From assembly GCA_943908385.1 (NCBI GenBank), contig CALTTF010000013.1, forward strand, positions 1 to 41,519: a stretch of 41,519 nucleotides of DNA, written 5' to 3'. The translations under genes were made by a program, and so were the position numbers. This document shows positions 7,192 to 14,711 of this stretch, piece after piece; within the stretch, counting starts at the first letter, position 1, and each line of letters opens with the position of its first letter. The DNA is from an uncultured Corynebacterium sp. (GTDB lineage: Bacteria > Actinomycetota > Actinomycetes > Mycobacteriales > Mycobacteriaceae). The notes under the pieces were generated by a model. It was given only the letters and a program-made list of their open reading frames with translations, did not search any database and was not told the origin of the DNA.

Positions 7192-8451
7192 ATGCGCAGT
7201 GTCGACGACCACCTCGCCATGATCATCGATGCGACGATGACGCCCGAGCCCATCCGCATCGGCATCACCGACGCGCTCGGTCTCATGTGCGCCGAAGAGG
7301 TGCAGGCGTCCTCGCCGCTGCCCGGATTCTCCCAGGCCGCGGTGGACGGCTACGCAGTCCGGGCCGTCGATGTCGGGGGCGGAACGAGCCTCGGGCACAA
7401 GGAAGATTCCCCGGCACCGGAAGCATCCCTCCCTGTGGTCGGCGAGGTTGCCGCGGGGTCGCAGAAGCCCCTGCGCCTCCAGCCGCGCCAGGCAGTCCGC
7501 GTCGCCACTGGCGCACCGCTGCCCACGCTTGCCGACGCCGTCCTTCCCCTTGAATGGTCCGACCGCGGCCGCAAGCGCGTCACCCCGCACCGCCCAGTCC
7601 GCTCCGGCGATTTCATCCGCCGCGAGGGCGACGACATTCAGCCGGGAGACATTGCGGTCCGCTCCGGGGCAGTTCTCGGCCCGGCTCAGATCGGCCTGCT
7701 CGCCGCCACCGGCCGCGACAAAGTGCTGGTCTACCCGCGTCCGCGCGTGACCGTCATGTCGTACGGCCTCGAACTCGTCGACATCGACCGCACCCCGGGC
7801 CTGGGGCAGGTCTACGACGTCAGTTCCTACGCCGTGGCGTCCGCCGCGAAGGACGCCGGCGCCGACGTCAACCGTGTCGGCATCATCAACGCCGAACCCC
7901 GCCGGCTCAAAGAGCAGCTCGCGGTGCAGGCGCAGAAGAGCGAGTTCATGGTCATCACCGGCGCCGTCGGCGGCTCCAGTGCGAAGCCGATCCAGGAAGC
8001 CCTCGGGGAGCTCGGCGACATCGACACCACCCGCGTGGCCATGCACCCGGGCTCCGCGCAGGGATTCGGCCTGATCGGGGAGGACCGCATCCCGGTCTTC
8101 CTGCTTCCGTCGAACGCGGTGAGCGCCCTGGTCATCTTCGAGGCGCTGATCCGCCCCGCGATCCGCACCTCCCTGGGCAAGCGCGTGCCCACCCGCCGCA
8201 CGGTGAAGGCGCGCGCCTTGGGGAGGATCGAGTCGATCCCTGGCCGTGTCGGCTTCATCCGCGCCCGTCTCATGCGCGACGCGGAGACCCACGACTATCT
8301 CGTCGACGGCATCGGCGGCGTCTCCGGCAGCCCGGCCCACCTGTTGGCGGGCCTGGCGGAGGCGAACGCGATCATCCGCATCCCCGCCGACGTCTCCGAG
8401 GTGCGCCCCGGCGATATCGTGGACGTTCTCTTCCTGCAGCAGCGGGCGTAG
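7192..8451 (+). CDS. glp: Gephyrin-like cell division protein Glp (MoeA homologue, active site degenerate)
   Basis: This is a 419-residue MoeA-fold protein. Domain blocks include AAVDGYAVR (49-57), VATGAPLPTLADAVLP (104-119) and the C-terminal beta-barrel. Residues typical of active molybdenum insertases are changed: STGDEL becomes MSYGLEL (189-195), the acidic GxxDY element becomes GSSAKP (261-266), and LPGNP becomes LPSNA (305-309). In C. glutamicum the equivalent protein is a scaffold that binds FtsZ and the membrane receptor GlpR; glpR lies two genes downstream. Division scaffold is therefore favoured over Mo-cofactor synthesis. The ATG follows AGGAGG at 7181-7186. Databases usually name it MoeA or molybdopterin molybdotransferase. 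Confidence 0.88.
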   Translation: MRSVDDHLAMIIDATMTPEPIRIGITDALGLMCAEEVQASSPLPGFSQAAVDGYAVRAVDVGGGTSLGHKEDSPAPEASLPVVGEVAAGSQKPLRLQPRQAVRVATGAPLPTLADAVLPLEWSDRGRKRVTPHRPVRSGDFIRREGDDIQPGDIAVRSGAVLGPAQIGLLAATGRDKVLVYPRPRVTVMSYGLELVDIDRTPGLGQVYDVSSYAVASAAKDAGADVNRVGIINAEPRRLKEQLAVQAQKSEFMVITGAVGGSSAKPIQEALGELGDIDTTRVAMHPGSAQGFGLIGEDRIPVFLLPSNAVSALVIFEALIRPAIRTSLGKRVPTRRTVKARALGRIESIPGRVGFIRARLMRDAETHDYLVDGIGGVSGSPAHLLAGLAEANAIIRIPADVSEVRPGDIVDVLFLQQRA

Positions 8452-8452
8452 C

Positions 8453-9103
8453 ATGTTCAATTTCTTCGGCCGGGCGAGCCATCCCGGCTGGCCTGAACCG
8501 ACGCCCACGGTCAACATTCCGGGGGCCTCGCTGCGCCTGCGCCCGCTCGCGTCGAGCGACGGAAAGCACTGGTCCCGCATGCGGATCCGCGACGAGGAAA
8601 TCCTCCGGCCGGTCGAACCGACCGTCCCCGGAACATGGGAAGACGGGCATTCGCAGGCCGCGTGGCGCTCCAACTGGCAGAACCTGCGCCGTTTCGCCCA
8701 CGACGGCATCATTGTCCCGCTCGCGATCGAGCTCGACGGCCGGTTCATCGGCCAGGTCACCCTGGGCAATATCCAGCACGGGGCGATCGGGGAGTGTTGG
8801 ATCGGCTATTGGGTCTACTCGCGCTACTCGGGCCGCGGCATCGCCACCGTCGCGTGCGCGCTCGGCGTGGATCACGCATTCGCACGGATCGGCATGCACC
8901 GCGTCACCGCCACCTACCTGCCGGACAATCCGGCGTCGGGGAAGGTGCTCGCCAACGTCGGCTTCCGCGAAGAGGGCTACTTGCGCGAAAATCTGCATAT
9001 CGACGGCGCGTGGCGCGACCACCACTTCGTCGCCCAGAACATCGACGACCTGCCCGGATCCGCCGTGGAGCGCCTCGCCGCCCGCGGCCGTCTCTGGATC
9101 TAG
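8453..9103 (+). CDS. rimJ: GNAT-family N-acetyltransferase (RimJ-like)
   Basis: This 216-residue acetyltransferase starts one base after the glp stop. It has the RimJ/RimL layout: LRLRPL near residue 28, the beta-strand VPLAIELDGRFIGQVTLG, then the acetyl-CoA loop YSGRGIATVA, and HRVTATYLPDNPASGKVLANVGF. RimJ proteins acetylate the N-terminus of ribosomal protein S5, but homologues act on other proteins or antibiotics, so the substrate is not proven. In actinobacteria it is regularly found between glp/moeA1 and glpR. Confidence 0.88.
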   Translation: MFNFFGRASHPGWPEPTPTVNIPGASLRLRPLASSDGKHWSRMRIRDEEILRPVEPTVPGTWEDGHSQAAWRSNWQNLRRFAHDGIIVPLAIELDGRFIGQVTLGNIQHGAIGECWIGYWVYSRYSGRGIATVACALGVDHAFARIGMHRVTATYLPDNPASGKVLANVGFREEGYLRENLHIDGAWRDHHFVAQNIDDLPGSAVERLAARGRLWI

Positions 9104-9155
9104 AAATTCCCGTCCCGTTTCGCGGCGTGGGGCGGTCATTGCCGGGCGATACCTC

Positions 9156-9161
9156 TATAAC
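9156..9161 (+). promoter_or_regulatory. Candidate glpR promoter -10 (TATAAC)
   Basis: TATAAC lies in the 103-nt gap between rimJ and glpR, about 45 nt before the glpR ATG. It matches the -10 consensus in five of six positions. A weak ribosome binding site (AGAAAGG at 9191-9197) follows. It would let glpR be expressed apart from glp and rimJ. Confidence 0.45.
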
Positions 9162-9206
9162 CTCAGCCTGGAAAACTTGCCAGAAAAACCAGAAAGGTCG
9201 TGGCAC

Positions 9207-10232
9207 ATGTCCGGCAGCCTGAGCCTGATCATCGTCCTCATCGTGGTGGTGTGGGCGATCGTTCTCGCCCCGATGGTGTTGGGGGACTCGAAGCCGATCC
9301 GCCGCTCCGGGGAGGGCTACGACGAGACGCGCGTGCTGCACGAGGGCAACACTCCGCTGGCGGCACGTCGCCGTCCGCGGGTGACCAAGGACGACATCCA
9401 CAGCTTCGATGAGGACGACGACTACGAGGTGCTCGACGACGAAGCAGTGCTTATCGACGACACCCGCCCCGAAACATCTGACATTCCTTCCGAAGAACCC
9501 GCCGACGAATCTTCCTCCGGCTCCACCTCCCTGAAGAAGCTCATCGACGGCGAGATCGTTGAGGAAGAGGAGCCGGAAGAGGCAGCAGAGGTCGAAGCCG
9601 AAGCAGACTCTGAAGAAATCTCCGAAGCAGACACCGACGCCTCCGAGTACGAGCTCGACGATTCCTACCTCGCTCCCGAGGATTACGGCTACACCACCGT
9701 GACCAAGCTCGAAGAGAAGGAACCGGAGGCTAAGGAAGAGGTCGAAGCCGAATCTGATGTTGAGGCCGAAGAACCCACCGAGGACGAGCTCGCCTTCGCC
9801 CGTGCCCGCCGGGGCCGCGGCGGCTGGGATCCGGAGATGGCCATGCGTGTGCGCGAGGACCGTTTCCGCCGCCGCCAGCGCACCCTGCTGGGGCTGGTCG
9901 TGCTCTTCGGCATCAGCTTCGTTATCGGTATTGTCTCCGGCGGCTGGGCATGGCTCGCGCCGGCCGCGGCTGCCGGTCTGCTGGCCTGGTACATGACCGC
10001 GCTACGCACGACCGTGAAGAAGGAGCGCGCGCTGCAGGCCCGCCGCGTGCGCCAGCTGCGCCGTGCACGCCTCGGCGTGGTCACTGCTGAAGAGGATGCG
10101 CCGGTGCCGCCGCACATGCGCCGACCGGGCGCAGTCGTGGTTGAGGCCGATGACGACAGCGCCGACTTCGCCAACCTTCCCACCTACACCGCGCCGCGCG
10201 AAGAAACGGAACGGATCCGCGAAATCGCGTAG
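9207..10232 (+). CDS. glpR: GlpR, membrane receptor for the gephyrin-like protein Glp
   Basis: This 341-residue membrane protein has an N-terminal helix (about 5-23), a long, very acidic low-complexity segment (about 64-195, rich in Glu and Asp), a basic stretch (200-225), and two further helices (about 226-244 and 248-265). A basic cytoplasmic patch (270-289) and a tail rich in Ala, Pro and acidic residues follow. No enzyme motif is visible. Position after glp and rimJ and the topology match the corynebacterial Glp receptor that links FtsZ-bound Glp to the membrane and to polar growth proteins. The function comes from that precedent. The start chosen is the ATG with AGAAAGG upstream. Confidence 0.8.
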   Translation: MSGSLSLIIVLIVVVWAIVLAPMVLGDSKPIRRSGEGYDETRVLHEGNTPLAARRRPRVTKDDIHSFDEDDDYEVLDDEAVLIDDTRPETSDIPSEEPADESSSGSTSLKKLIDGEIVEEEEPEEAAEVEAEADSEEISEADTDASEYELDDSYLAPEDYGYTTVTKLEEKEPEAKEEVEAESDVEAEEPTEDELAFARARRGRGGWDPEMAMRVREDRFRRRQRTLLGLVVLFGISFVIGIVSGGWAWLAPAAAAGLLAWYMTALRTTVKKERALQARRVRQLRRARLGVVTAEEDAPVPPHMRRPGAVVVEADDDSADFANLPTYTAPREETERIREIA

Positions 10233-10264
10233 TTTTTCCGCCAATACGAGGTCGTTATAGCCGG

Positions 10265-10270
10265 TAATAT
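10265..10270 (+). promoter_or_regulatory. Leaderless -10 of the DUF4442 gene (TAATAT)
   Basis: TAATAT ends 8 nt before the ATG at 10279 and no ribosome binding site is present. It fits the leaderless pattern seen throughout the window. Confidence 0.55.
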
Positions 10271-10278
10271 CGCCGGGT

Positions 10279-10794
10279 ATGACGACCACTTTTTCTACTC
10301 AGGTAAACGACAATCCCGGCAAGTCCGCCCAGCTGTGGGAGAAATTCAGCGACACGAAGCTCAAGCGTCTGATCTTCTCCGCCTTTTACTCGGTGAAAGC
10401 GCCGTACTTCCGCACCGTGATGCCGCGCGTGCAGGTCGCTGAGCCCGGCCGCTGCGTTGTCCGTCTGGGCAAGTGGTGGGGCGTGCAGAACCACATCGGC
10501 ACCTTCCACGTCATCGCCGGTCTGAACGGCGCAGAGGCCGCCATGGGCCTGCTGTGCGAGGTGACCGTTCCGGATTCGCACCGCTGGATTCCGCGCGGAA
10601 TGCGCGCCGACTACCCGGCCAAGTCCACCGGCGGCCTGACTATCACCGCCACCGGCGACTTCCCGGACTTTTCCACTATCACCCGCGAGAGCGGCGGCCA
10701 GCTGGTCACCATCAACTGCGAGATCGTCGACGATGCCGGCGTGGAGCCGATCACCGCGGAGATCGATGTCTGGGTCACTGCGAAGAAGAAGTAA
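10279..10794 (+). CDS. DUF4442 hotdog-fold thioesterase-like protein
   Basis: This protein has 171 residues. The segment from about 40 to 165 has the hotdog pattern of the DUF4442/PaaI-related group: APYFRTVMPRV, then GTFHVIAGLNGAEAAMGL on the long central helix, and strands ending AEIDVWVTAKKK. Members hydrolyse or bind acyl-CoA thioesters, but substrates are mostly unknown. The gene is soluble and single, with its own leaderless promoter. Its last 20 nt overlap the 3' end of the convergent Tag-like gene. Confidence 0.75.
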   Translation: MTTTFSTQVNDNPGKSAQLWEKFSDTKLKRLIFSAFYSVKAPYFRTVMPRVQVAEPGRCVVRLGKWWGVQNHIGTFHVIAGLNGAEAAMGLLCEVTVPDSHRWIPRGMRADYPAKSTGGLTITATGDFPDFSTITRESGGQLVTINCEIVDDAGVEPITAEIDVWVTAKKK

Positions 10795-11197
10795 CCATGT
10801 CTAGCAGTCCCTGCATCGTTGTCGGGCCGATGTACACGAACCCGTAGGGGCGCAAGTAAGCGGTCAACGAGAGTCCGTCCTTGAAATGGTCCTTTTCGAG
10901 GATGTGACAGATCAGCTCCGGCAGCGTCCATTCCTTCCGCATGGCCACCGCCGCTCTGGCGTTGGTGATCACGGCTTCGATCTTGCGGCGGTTCCGGATC
11001 AGTCTCGGATCGGACATCAAGTATTCGATGTCGTCCTCGTCGAAATCGGCGATGAGGTCGGGGTCGAAATCACAAAACGCGTCTCTCAACGCGTCGCGTT
11101 TCTTTTGGATCAGCTCCCAGGACAGGCCGGGGAGAAAGACTTCTAGGGTGAGCAGTTCGAAGGCGTTTTTTTCGTCGATAAGCAATTGTGTTGTCAT
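10775..11197 (-). CDS. Short Tag-like 3-methyladenine DNA glycosylase homologue without zinc ligands
   Basis: This 140-residue protein resembles the middle and end of DNA-3-methyladenine glycosylase I: LLTLEVFLPGLSW (residues 15-27, with Glu19 and Trp27), FDPDLIADFDEDDIEYL, RLIRNRRKIEAVITNARA (66-83) and YGFVYIGPTTMQGLLDMV. E. coli Tag has 187 residues and binds zinc through N- and C-terminal Cys/His. Both ends, and so the zinc site and the first Trp-Tyr pocket region, are missing here. The GQQAGLSW block is changed to VFLPGLSW. It may be a compact variant or a repurposed fold. The start is ATG at 11197; a GTG at 11218 is the alternative. It overlaps the DUF4442 gene by 20 nt. Confidence 0.7.
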   Translation of the reverse strand: MTTQLLIDEKNAFELLTLEVFLPGLSWELIQKKRDALRDAFCDFDPDLIADFDEDDIEYLMSDPRLIRNRRKIEAVITNARAAVAMRKEWTLPELICHILEKDHFKDGLSLTAYLRPYGFVYIGPTTMQGLLDMVTSSSQ

Positions 11198-11239
11198 ACA
11201 TACTTTGACTGCCGTCACCGCCCAAAAGGTTCCACGTTG

Positions 11240-11245
11240 TAGGGT
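11240..11245 (+). promoter_or_regulatory. Leaderless -10 of the doxX gene (TAGGGT)
   Basis: TAGGGT ends exactly 7 nt before the ATG at 11253. No ribosome binding site is present between them. Confidence 0.55.
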
Positions 11246-11252
11246 TTAAATC

Positions 11253-11660
11253 ATGAATAGCCCCGCCCTCCGCGATTTCGCCCTGCTCATAGCGCGTCTC
11301 GTGCTCGGCGTCGTGTTCATTGCTCACGGCTACGAGCACTGGGTCGGGACCGGAATGCGGCGCACTGCGGAGAGCTTCGCCGAGGCCGGGGTTCCGCAAC
11401 CGGGCCTCGCCGCGTATCTCGCCGGATCGGTCGAACTAGTCGGGGGAGCGCTGCTCATCATCGGGCTGCTGACCACGATTGTCGCCGGCCTGCTCGCCTT
11501 GCTGGTTCTTGCGGGCGGCTATTTCGTCCACCTCGGAAACGGCTTCTTCGCTGCGGACGGCGGCTTTGAATACCCGCTGGTGCTCGCCGTGTTGTTGGGG
11601 CTGGTCGTCGTGTTCGGCGCAGGCCGGGCGAGCTTGGACAAGGTGCTCATCGATGGTTGA
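11253..11660 (+). CDS. DoxX-family membrane protein
   Basis: This 135-residue protein has four predicted membrane helices. The DoxX signature starts ALLIARLVLGVVFIAHGYEH (residues 10-29) and continues with GSVELVGGALLIIGLLT. DoxX proteins are small membrane partners of redox enzymes, for example in thiosulfate:quinone oxidoreductase and, in mycobacteria, in an oxidative-stress membrane complex with superoxide dismutase and a thiosulfate sulfurtransferase. Neither partner is nearby. Its last 8 nt overlap the start of the zinc-finger membrane protein gene, so the two are translationally coupled and may act together. Confidence 0.85.
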   Translation: MNSPALRDFALLIARLVLGVVFIAHGYEHWVGTGMRRTAESFAEAGVPQPGLAAYLAGSVELVGGALLIIGLLTTIVAGLLALLVLAGGYFVHLGNGFFAADGGFEYPLVLAVLLGLVVVFGAGRASLDKVLIDG

Positions 11661-12249
11661 CCACGGTGATATCCAGGCGGCCTTGTCTGCGCGCATCGAC
11701 GGGGAAGACTCCCACCTCGACGACGATATCGTCGACGCGCACCTCGCGGAATGCTCCGAATGCAAAAAGTTCTGGGAGCAGTCGTTGAGGATGTCCCGCT
11801 CGCTGAATGTTGCGGGGGACATGACCCCGCCCGAGGATCTCACGGAACTCATCTATGCCGGGGTCGAGCCTGAATTCCAGCGGGTGTCCGCCCGCCGTGT
11901 GTTCCTCATGTCGATCTGCCGCGTCGTTCTCGTGCTCCTCGCCGTCATCTACCTTGTGTGGGCGGCGCGGATCCTGAGCACCGACCTTGAAAGCGCCTCC
12001 GTGCGCGTTGGTATCGCGGCGTCTCTTCTCTTCGTCTCCTGGAAGCCGAGTCAGATCCCGGGGGTGCTGCTCATCATCGGCGCCATGTTCGGCTTCAGCA
12101 TCGGCTTCGCAGTGCTGGAAGCCATCACCGGGGGATACGCCCCGTGGGCGCAGCTTATGACGCTGCTGTTCACGTGCGGCGTCTTGGTCTCCATGTGGGT
12201 CGTCGACTACGGCAACCCGCTCAAGGTGCTCAACGCGAAGCCGGTGTAG
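11653..12249 (+). CDS. Zinc-finger (zf-HC2) membrane protein, anti-sigma-factor-like
   Basis: This 198-residue protein starts inside the doxX gene (8-nt overlap). The N-terminal 80 residues are cytoplasmic and contain AHLAECSEC, the HxxxCxxC motif of zinc-binding anti-sigma domains. Four membrane helices follow (about 84-105, 116-132, 136-158 and 166-186). In a typical ZAS protein the finger domain holds an ECF sigma factor and one helix anchors it. Here there are four helices and no sigma gene in the window, so a regulatory role is an inference. The gene abuts the convergent pmt gene with no space between the two stops. Confidence 0.75.
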   Translation: MVDHGDIQAALSARIDGEDSHLDDDIVDAHLAECSECKKFWEQSLRMSRSLNVAGDMTPPEDLTELIYAGVEPEFQRVSARRVFLMSICRVVLVLLAVIYLVWAARILSTDLESASVRVGIAASLLFVSWKPSQIPGVLLIIGAMFGFSIGFAVLEAITGGYAPWAQLMTLLFTCGVLVSMWVVDYGNPLKVLNAKPV

Positions 12250-13767
12250 CTACTTCCAGCTCGGCAGCCACATGATCTGGTCGTAGACCTCGTTCGGGAT
12301 GCGGAAGCCGTACAGGATCGGGGAGAAATACAGGAACATGGCGATCACGGTGGCGAGATAGACCACCACCGCTAGCTGGCCGGACGTAATGGGCGCGATC
12401 CTCTGGAGCCATACGACGGGCTTTCCCCGCTTCGACAGCTCGCCCAATGCCAATGCGATCAGCACGATCGTGAACGGCACCAGGGGAGCGGCGTAGAAGA
12501 AGTACATCTGGCGGTCGAAAGCGGCCAGCCATGGCAGGAAGCCGGCGCCGAAGGCGACCAGCGGCAGAATCACGCGGCGGTCCTTGCGCGTCACCCAGGC
12601 CCACACCGCCCACAGGAGAATCGGCACCGTCAGCCACCAGATGGCGGGGGTACCAAACAAATAGATCGAACGTCGGGTCTCCTCGCCGTTGGAGGAGTAG
12701 TAGAGGATCGGGCGCGCAGCCACCAGCCACGACCACGGCTTTGAATCCCACGGGTGGGAGTGGCCGGACGACGAGGTCAGCTCCGAGTGAAATTTCAGCA
12801 CGGAGAAGTGGTAGTAGAACCACCCGGCGGCCGCCTCAGGCAGCTTGGACAGCCAGGTCCAGTCGGAGTTGGCGATGGTGCCGTCGGAAAGCGCGTGGCG
12901 GTACACAGCCGTCTCCGACGCGAACCATGCCCGCCAGGACCACACATAGAGGACCGCGGGAATCAGCACGATCGACGCGAGTGCGGACGGCACATCCTTG
13001 AGCAGCGTTTCCTTCACCGGGTTTTTCACCCCGTAGCGGTGGCGCAGCCACAGGTCGTAGAACGACGAGAGCAGCCCGAAGAACGCGATGTAGTACAGGC
13101 CCGACCACTTCACCGACAGCGCCAGGCCGAGCAGCACACCAGTGGCGAAGCGCCACCAGCGGAAGCCCAGGCGCGGATTGACGATGCCTTGCTCGTACGC
13201 GTCGTGGAAGCGCTGGTGGACTTCCCGCATGTCGCCAGCCAGCGTCCAGGCGGCCATCACGACGAAGAGGAGGATGAACACGTCGAGCATGCCGAAACGC
13301 CCGATGACCAGCAACACTCCGTCGCAAAGCGCCATTGTGCCCGCGAAAAGGGCGATGAGCCACGACTGTGACAAACGCCGCGCGAGGAGCATCGTGAACA
13401 CGACGACGGCGGACGAAAATAGCGCTGCCACGAAGCGCCAGCCGAGCGGCGTGTAGCCGAAGACCATTTCGCCGAGCGCCTCCAGCCGTTTCGCGAGCGG
13501 CGGGTGAACGACCAGGCCGTAGCCCGGATTCGACTCGATGCCCCCGAGCACCGGATTGAACCACGACCGCGCGATATCCCAGGCTTGCGGGACATAGTGC
13601 TTCTCGTCGAAGACCGGAGTGCCGTCCGACTTCGCCGTGGTCAGCCCCACGAACCTGGAAAACAAGGCGAGGACGGCGACAAAGAGCGTCGTTGCGGTGT
13701 CACGCTGCGTCCACGGGACGGTCACTGGCGCGGTCGGCTTCGGCTTGGCGGTCACGGTCAAAGTCAC
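12250..13767 (-). CDS. pmt: Protein O-mannosyltransferase (dolichyl/polyprenyl-phosphate-mannose-dependent)
   Basis: This 505-residue integral membrane enzyme transfers mannose from polyprenyl-phosphate-mannose to Ser/Thr of exported proteins. The catalytic acidic pair is in the first outer loop (PVFDEKHYVPQAWDI, about residue 52). PMT motifs HPPLAKRLEALGE and GWRFVAALFS follow, with about ten membrane helices, and the C-terminal 4TMC region includes YSSNGEETRRSIYLFGTP. In C. glutamicum Pmt is needed to glycosylate Rpf2, whose homologue lies at 21486. The start is GTG with TAAGAT 7 nt upstream, so the gene appears leaderless. It is divergent from rsmI. Confidence 0.95.
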   Translation of the reverse strand: MTLTVTAKPKPTAPVTVPWTQRDTATTLFVAVLALFSRFVGLTTAKSDGTPVFDEKHYVPQAWDIARSWFNPVLGGIESNPGYGLVVHPPLAKRLEALGEMVFGYTPLGWRFVAALFSSAVVVFTMLLARRLSQSWLIALFAGTMALCDGVLLVIGRFGMLDVFILLFVVMAAWTLAGDMREVHQRFHDAYEQGIVNPRLGFRWWRFATGVLLGLALSVKWSGLYYIAFFGLLSSFYDLWLRHRYGVKNPVKETLLKDVPSALASIVLIPAVLYVWSWRAWFASETAVYRHALSDGTIANSDWTWLSKLPEAAAGWFYYHFSVLKFHSELTSSSGHSHPWDSKPWSWLVAARPILYYSSNGEETRRSIYLFGTPAIWWLTVPILLWAVWAWVTRKDRRVILPLVAFGAGFLPWLAAFDRQMYFFYAAPLVPFTIVLIALALGELSKRGKPVVWLQRIAPITSGQLAVVVYLATVIAMFLYFSPILYGFRIPNEVYDQIMWLPSWK

Positions 13768-13774
13768 GGCAATG

Positions 13775-13800
13775 ATCTTAGCCCGTGGGTGTGTAAAGCT
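13775..13800. promoter_or_regulatory. Divergent leaderless promoters of pmt and rsmI
   Basis: On the minus strand TAAGAT (13775-13780) ends 7 nt before the pmt GTG. On the plus strand TGTAAAGCT (about 13792-13800) lies just before the rsmI ATG at 13808. The start codons are 40 nt apart. The rsmI box is less certain. Confidence 0.5.
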
Positions 13801-13807
13801 TTAAGGC

Positions 13808-14650
13808 ATGGAAACCGAATCTCTCCCGTCGCGCGGCATCGTGCTCGCGGCGACTCCGCTCGGCAATATCGGGGACGCGTCGTCCCGCCTCGTGCACGCC
13901 CTCGAGCGCGCGGATGTCATCGCGGCCGAGGACACGCGCCGCACCCGAAACCTCGCGAGCGCCCTCGGGGTGGAAATCAGGGGAAAGGTCGTCTCGAATT
14001 TCGACCACAACGAGGACAAGAGAGTCGCCGAGCTTATCGACGCCGCCCGCCACGCAGTCGTCCTCGTCGTCACCGACGCGGGAATGCCCTTGGTCTCCGA
14101 CCCGGGCCACTCCATCGTCGCCGCCGCGCACGACGCGGGTATTCCTGTCACCTGCCTGCCCGGCCCGTCTGCTGTGACCACGGCTCTCGCATTGTCCGGG
14201 CTCGGTGTCGGCCGCTTCATTTTCGACGGGTTCGCTCCCCGGAAGACTGGCGCGAGAAAGGCGTGGCTCGAGTCCCTCAAGAACGAAGAGCGCGCGGTGT
14301 GCTTCTTCGAGTCGCCGCACCGGATCGAGGCGACGCTCGCCGAGGCGGCGGAGATCCTGGGCGAGCGCCACGCCGCCGTGTGCCGCGAGCTGACCAAGAC
14401 ATTTGAGGAGGTCAAGCGCGGCACCCTCGCGGAGCTCGCCGACTGGTCCCGCGACGGCGTCAAAGGAGAGGTCACCGTCGTGATCGACGGGGGACACGAA
14501 ACGCAGGACCCCGAAGACGTTGTCTCCCTCGTCCAGCAGCGGGTCGACGGTGGAATGCGCGCAAAAGACGCGGTGAAAGAGGTCGCCAAAAACGCGGGAA
14601 TCAAAGCAGGAGAGCTTTACGACGCCTTCATTGCCGCCCGCAGCTCCTAG
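13808..14650 (+). CDS. rsmI: 16S rRNA (cytidine-1402-2'-O)-methyltransferase
   Basis: This 280-residue SAM-dependent enzyme methylates the ribose of C1402 in 16S rRNA, helping decoding accuracy. It has the tetrapyrrole methylase fold with the N-terminal IVLAATPLGNIGDAS (13-27), AAEDTRRTRNLA, VTDAGMPLVSDPG (about 81-93), CLPGPSAVTTAL and FFESPHRI. Length and order of motifs are normal. It lies between pmt and betP as in C. glutamicum. No ribosome binding site is visible; a leaderless start is likely. Confidence 0.95.
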   Translation: METESLPSRGIVLAATPLGNIGDASSRLVHALERADVIAAEDTRRTRNLASALGVEIRGKVVSNFDHNEDKRVAELIDAARHAVVLVVTDAGMPLVSDPGHSIVAAAHDAGIPVTCLPGPSAVTTALALSGLGVGRFIFDGFAPRKTGARKAWLESLKNEERAVCFFESPHRIEATLAEAAEILGERHAAVCRELTKTFEEVKRGTLAELADWSRDGVKGEVTVVIDGGHETQDPEDVVSLVQQRVDGGMRAKDAVKEVAKNAGIKAGELYDAFIAARSS

Positions 14651-14658
14651 ACAGCTAA

Positions 14659-14675
14659 TGTGCACCCTGCGCACA
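14659..14675. promoter_or_regulatory. Inverted repeat upstream of betP
   Basis: TGTGC and GCACA are separated by 7 nt in the 61-nt gap before betP. The spacing is one base off a GlxR/CRP-type site. It could be an operator; no promoter assignment is firm. A possible -10, TACCGT, lies at 14683-14688. Confidence 0.3.
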
Positions 14676-14711
14676 TCTTCGTTACCGTCATTGAGGTGAG
14701 AAAGGAACCCA

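Noticed and set aside
7144..8769. A 541-codon minus-strand frame opposite glp and rimJ
   Set aside because: It is an antisense shadow of two well-supported genes; its product has no recognisable motif and high Arg, Ala and Gly content.
7554..9206. Plus-strand frame running through glp and rimJ into glpR
   Set aside because: Only the part from ATG 9207 reads as a real protein with membrane helices; the upstream part is an out-of-frame reading of glp and rimJ.
12531..13564. Several frames overlapping pmt on both strands
   Set aside because: They lie wholly inside the pmt gene, have no start signals and show the Arg/Pro-rich composition of shifted high-GC frames.
14659..14675. GlxR (CRP-type) binding site upstream of betP
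   Set aside because: The spacing between TGTG and CACA is one base too long for the standard GlxR motif, so I only list it as an unassigned inverted repeat.
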